Shown piece after piece: positions 61,695-64,000 of a stretch of 64,000 nucleotides of DNA. The position numbers were made by a program, and so were the translations under genes. How positions within the stretch are numbered: position 1 is the stretch's first letter; each line of letters opens with the position of its first letter. This DNA is from Tribonema minus (Eukaryota; Sar; Xanthophyceae; Tribonematales; Tribonemataceae). The notes under the pieces are model-generated. The model had not been told where the DNA came from, made no database searches, and saw nothing but the letters and a program-made list of their open reading frames with translations. The stretch covers positions 62,001 to 126,000 of the forward strand of contig JAFCMP010000054.1 in assembly GCA_017506865.1 (NCBI GenBank), given 5' to 3'.

Positions 61695-62741
61695 AGCATT
61701 GCTGCCGCTGCTGCTGGGTTGAGCGCTGCTGGTGGTGGTGCTGCCAGGCTGAGCGCTGCTGCCACTAGGCTGAGTGCTGCTGCTGCTGCTGCTGGGTTGA
61801 GCGCTGCTGCTTATGGGCTGAGCGCTGCTGCTGCTGCTGGTGGTGGTTGGCTCATGAGCTTCGGTGGCGGGCGATGTGTCTTCAGGTGCGGCAGACATGC
61901 CTTCGCCAATGGGGTGCGTGGTGCAGCTGGGGACGGAGGGGACCCAGAGGCGCACCCCCTGTGGGAGTGCATGGGCAACAAGAACATGCACACTGCAGTA
62001 AGCACACGAAGCATGCTATAGTAGAAGCACACAGAGCATTGCAAGCAGCTTATGCGCATTGCAGAGAAGACTTGCGATTGTCATCAGTGGGTGTAAGGTG
62101 GTGGTGCACCACGCATAACGGCGCATGAGTAATCTACCCATGAGGTTGAAACGTGTACGCTGCGTAGGTCATGAGTTGATAGAGCATACATGCATCTTTG
62201 GACTGCGTTGGCGTCATGCACAGTGTTTCTCACCCTGTGGTTTAAAGTGCGCGGTGTGCATGCTGCTGAGCAGTGCCATCTGCTGCGCTGCGGGCGGTGA
62301 CGCGTGTTTGAGCGTGTATGCGGCCGCCACAGCAGTCTGTGCATGCAAATGGACTGCAACAAAGCTCATTGTCTATGAGACAAATCACCGCTTCGTACAG
62401 CCTACATCACCGCATTCAAAGTCTGCTCATGATCACGAGGTGCAAATATGCGAAGTTCACGACGCTGAGCAGTGTCAAGAATCCTGCTGCAGCGAAGACC
62501 TCATTTTCTTCACATTGCCACTGCAGTATACGATCAACGTAATTCGAAGTATCTGAGTTGTCTGATCACATAAATGAACAGTATAGTTGCTGAGCGGTGT
62601 CACCTGCTGCGCTGCGGGCAGTGGCGCGTGCCCTAGCCGGTACGCCGCCGCCACCGCACGCACAAACGTTGTCTCCTCGGACGTCAGTCCCGCCATTTCC
62701 ATAGAAGCGAGCGCGACGCTGCTGACAACACCGTCCGTCTC
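55858..62741 (-). CDS. Gene D: GH2 beta-galactosidase (LacZ type), C-terminal part
   Basis: Eight minus-strand exons with matching phases encode about 350 residues that follow the last domain of LacZ-type GH2 enzymes in order: ETDGVV (position of the DND-G motif), CEALYVLDGSGALSVEYSV, then LARVGVRLLLPAEPLTHVQW, LGRGPHENYPDR, SVRDLFVPYIRPGECGARC, FAFSAHRL, LDHSIMGIGGDDSW, SASVHAEHLILPG and FAFKLRVI stop. This small-chain domain completes the active site of enzymes that cleave terminal beta-galactosides. A Ser/Pro/Gln-rich insertion of about 80 residues separates the first two blocks, which is not found in bacterial LacZ. The N-terminal domains, including the catalytic TIM barrel, are not in the window; the 5' part must be to the right. 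A 1.37-kb transposon and a hAT-like MITE sit in one intron. Confidence 0.85.
56803..56853 (-). CDS. Gene D exon, GDDSWSASVHAEHL segment
   Basis: Acceptor GCTGTCTCAG|C, donor TTCAG|GTATTG; phase 2 in and out, 51 bp. Completes the Ser of GGDDS and encodes WSASVHAEHLILPGHF, as in LacZ (GGDDSWSPSV). Confidence 0.85.
57535..57607 (-). CDS. Gene D exon, MGIGGDD motif
   Basis: Acceptor TGTCGTTTCAG, donor GACAG|GTGCGT; phase 1 in, phase 2 out. Encodes ELPARPFTAVNLDHSIMGIG then GDD. The N-L/I-D..MGIGGDDSW motif is diagnostic for GH2 beta-galactosidase. Confidence 0.9.
57655..59024. mobile_element. TIR element, 1370 bp, with GTACTCGAGTAC arrays at both ends, 6-bp target duplication
   Basis: TIRs begin ACACAGTCAGGACGAGTACG at 57655 and end with the complement at 59024; AATGCT flanks both sides (57649-57654, 59025-59030). 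Subterminal zones 57680-57945 and 58680-59010 are packed with CGAGTACTCGAGTACTACTC and AAGTACTCGTCAAGTACTCG words, in opposite orientation on the two sides. Middle 58000-58670 has short open frames but no recognised transposase. Inserted in the gene D intron between exons 60264 and 57607. Confidence 0.85.
59101..59334. mobile_element. hAT-like MITE, 234 bp, 8-bp target duplication GTGCAAGC
   Basis: AGGGTTGCCAAAACCGTA at the left and TACCGTTTTGGCAACCCTA at the right, with GTGCAAGC at 59093-59100 and 59335-59342. Inside are AAATACCGTTGACCGTA-type words. Same gene D intron as the element at 57655-59024. Confidence 0.85.
60264..60439 (-). CDS. Gene D exon
   Basis: Acceptor CATTTGGTAG|G, donor CACCCAG|GTAGTG; phase 2 in, phase 1 out, 58 residues. 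Starts PGECGARCYTSWVTFKPAPA, then a small Ser-rich insertion and AVAEPFAFSAHRLLPEDL, corresponding to the PSENG-R-C-R and SFSAHR-type blocks of GH2 enzymes. Confidence 0.9.
60927..61090 (-). CDS. Gene D exon, GRGPHENYPDR motif
   Basis: Acceptor TTGCGCAAACAG, donor ACATCAG|GTGAAG; phase 0 in, phase 2 out. VLARVGVRLLLPAEPLTHVQ, W, LGRGPHENYPDRLASAPVGL, ending VRDLFVPYI. The GPHENYPDR box is a strong signature. Confidence 0.95.
61533..61958 (-). CDS. Gene D exon with Ser/Pro/Gln-rich insertion
   Basis: Acceptor GCACTCCCACAG, donor TGGCCG|GTGAGT; phase 0 in and out, 142 residues. GVRLWVPSVPSCTTHP, then about 80 residues of S-S-S-x-A-Q-P repeats and 11 consecutive Gln, then EVSCEALYVLDGSGALSVEY. 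The tract is coded by CTG/TGC runs on the plus strand. Confidence 0.85.
62604..62741 (-). CDS. Gene D first visible exon
   Basis: Acceptor GACTGGCTGTGCAG, donor CAGCAG|GTGACA; phase 0 in and out, 46 residues beginning ETDGVVSSVALASMEMAGLT. Placed at the DND-x-G..W-x-x-x-G-L zone of the domain by order; similarity is weak. Its acceptor and first bases are repeated upstream (see 62730-63030). Confidence 0.65.
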
Positions 62742-63030
62742 CTGCACAGCCAGTCAAAGTTGAACAATGAGGAGGCGTTCACTCCGATGTTGAGCTTTTC
62801 CATCAACTTGAAGTTTACTATAACTTTTCTGATTTGAATTCTCCAACAACACGCTGAGAACGCCGTCCGTCTCCTGCACACCCGGTCAAAGTTGAGGCAA
62901 CGAGGAGGCGTGTTCACCCCAAATTTGATCTTTCCCATCAATTTCAACTTTAATACTCCGGAGTACAACTTTTCCAGTTTGAACTCTTCAACATTATGAA
63001 GACGACGCTGTCCGTCTCCTGCACAGCCAG
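62730..63030. repeat. Degenerate tandem repeats of an exon border, units of about 130-145 bp
   Basis: CCGTCCGTCTCCTGCACAGC occurs at 62731, again (CACC variant) near 62863 and, with one change, near 63008; each is followed by a (T)CAAAGTTGA or ATAATGTTGA word and the first two by AACGAGGAGGCG-like text. A shorter CTCCTGCACAGCCA is at 63283. Each unit reproduces the acceptor and the ETD start of exon 62604-62741 on the minus strand. Confidence 0.65.
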
Positions 63031-63528
63031 CGATAATGTTGAGCATTGCTGAGCCGTGACACCCACCGGTTTCTCACAACAGCGACTCCTATACAAACAT
63101 CAACTTCTCCGCGAACATCAACTTCTCTGGGACACAACGCCTTTCTAGGCTTGTAAAAGCCTACGCCTCAGACGTTGGGGCGAACCAACTTGAGAAACGG
63201 ACACTGCGCAACTACCTCTGATGGGACAAACGATGCAGCAACAGCAGGAGCGCTTCTGGGTGTTGGCCTGGAAGTTGGTTCTCCTGCACAGCCAATGACA
63301 ATTGTTGAGCGCTTGGAGACGACGGGGCGCATGTATACATGGTTATCTCAAGGGCGCAGTATGTATGTATGGACATGCTGACCCTAAGCTTAACCCTGAC
63401 CGCAACTCAATGGACTCCTGATGCTGATTTCAACCCTAGCTGAATGCTTGATTAGTGTCTCACGGTGTCACTTGCTTGTCTGAAACCTGCTGCTGGGCAA
63501 GACTGCCTCGAGTGTTTGGTCACAATTC

Positions 63529-63842
63529 GTGTTTACTAAACCGGAGCGATCAAGGCAGCGCGCATGCATCTGCAGGAGCTTCCCTGCATTCAACAAACGT
63601 GCCTCCAGCGGACTTGACGCAAGGGGGCAGCGCAGCTCGGCAGGCTCTTACTTAGAGGAGTGGCAGGCGCTCTCCGCCAGAGTGGCGCCTGACGGGGTGG
63701 GGCTGGGCCAAAACCCCCAGAAGCTGCGCAACCGCAAGATGCTGCACGTACTCCAGGATGAGGAGGCGCACCTGATGCAGCGCGCCAACAACCACAGGCG
63801 CCAGAGAGAGGGGGCGCGCAAGCAGCAGCGCGCGGCGCGCGT

Positions 63843-63877
<35 letters not shown>

Positions 63878-63966
63878 GGTTCCCCACTGCTGCTGCTGCT
63901 GCTGCCACACGTGCGCCGCGCACTGCTGCTTACGCGCCCCCTCTCTCTGGTGCCTGTGCTCGGTAG
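63529..63966 (+). CDS. Possible plus-strand exon, poly-Gln and poly-Ala
   Basis: Open frame on the plus strand ending with TAG at 63964. Best part: LEEWQALSARVAPDGVGLGQ, NPQKLRNRKMLHVLQDEEAH, a basic Arg/Gln helix, 11 Gln, GFPTAAAAAA and a Pro/Ala end. The charged helix is more protein-like than the opposite frames. The start and any splice border are not clear, no family is recognised, and the strand conflicts with gene D extending to the right, so it could be nested or spurious. Confidence 0.4.
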
Positions 63967-64000
63967 CGTGCTACATCATGCGCGCCCCCTCAACCTGAAG

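Noticed and set aside
1..64000. tRNA, rRNA or snRNA genes
   Set aside because: No cloverleaf box A/B pairs or rRNA-like blocks were noticed on reading; a covariance-model scan would be decisive.

Overview
This window is nuclear DNA of an intron-rich eukaryote. Coding sequence is split into exons of about 30 to 490 bp with GT-AG (twice GC-AG) borders, intron phases that chain from exon to exon, and introns of 0.3 to 7.5 kb packed with transposon debris. Three things point to a green alga, probably of the chlamydomonadalean type: a TOC1/PAT-like retroelement with split direct repeats, secreted Cys-rich GCC2/GCC3-type repeats, and poly-Gln/poly-Ala tracts. TTAGGG-type telomere-like motifs are also present. 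The organism call is inference; no organellar, prokaryotic or RNA gene was recognised.

Four split genes can be built by hand. Gene A (minus, 24864 down to 1162, running off the left end) starts with a signal peptide and has at least 15 exons; its late exons are Cys-rich (GCC2/GCC3-like). Gene B (plus, 25193-38710) starts 328 bp away in the opposite direction, also with a signal peptide exon cut by a phase-1 intron, and encodes a novel secreted protein of about 320 residues. The two probably share a bidirectional promoter. Gene C (minus, 50359 to 41503, both termini missing) is a membrane transporter of the MFS/GPH (MFS_2) type. Gene D (minus, 62741 to 55858, 5' part missing) is the C-terminal portion of a GH2 (LacZ-type) beta-galactosidase with a Ser/Gln-rich insertion. 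Genes B and C converge on 38.7-41.5 kb.

Mobile DNA fills the rest. Two near-identical copies of a LINE 3' ORF with a zinc finger and a restriction-like endonuclease lie at 9.9-10.8 kb (minus) and 20.6-22.1 kb (plus), with a decayed copy at 28.3-29.1 kb. A non-autonomous TOC1/PAT-like element (A1-gag-B1-A2-B2) occupies 29214-32950 inside intron 2 of gene B. Several short TIR elements have visible target-site duplications: 8-bp TSD at 4308-5037 and 59101-59334; TA TSD at 23419-23943 and 48114-48612; 6-bp TSD at 57655-59024; and a foldback family with 4-bp TSD at 34242-34619, 44126-44221 and 49652-49715. All of these sit in introns or between genes.

The most unusual signal is mutational. When repeat copies are aligned, one copy carries many short insertions, most often 6 bp, that together with the flank form perfect short palindromes around a single central base (arm-N-arm). 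The same kind of word (AACTTNAAGTT, CTAGTAG, CCGTNACGG, GCCTNAGGC) is scattered through introns of the whole window. This looks like a recurrent snap-back or template-switch insertion process shaping the genome.
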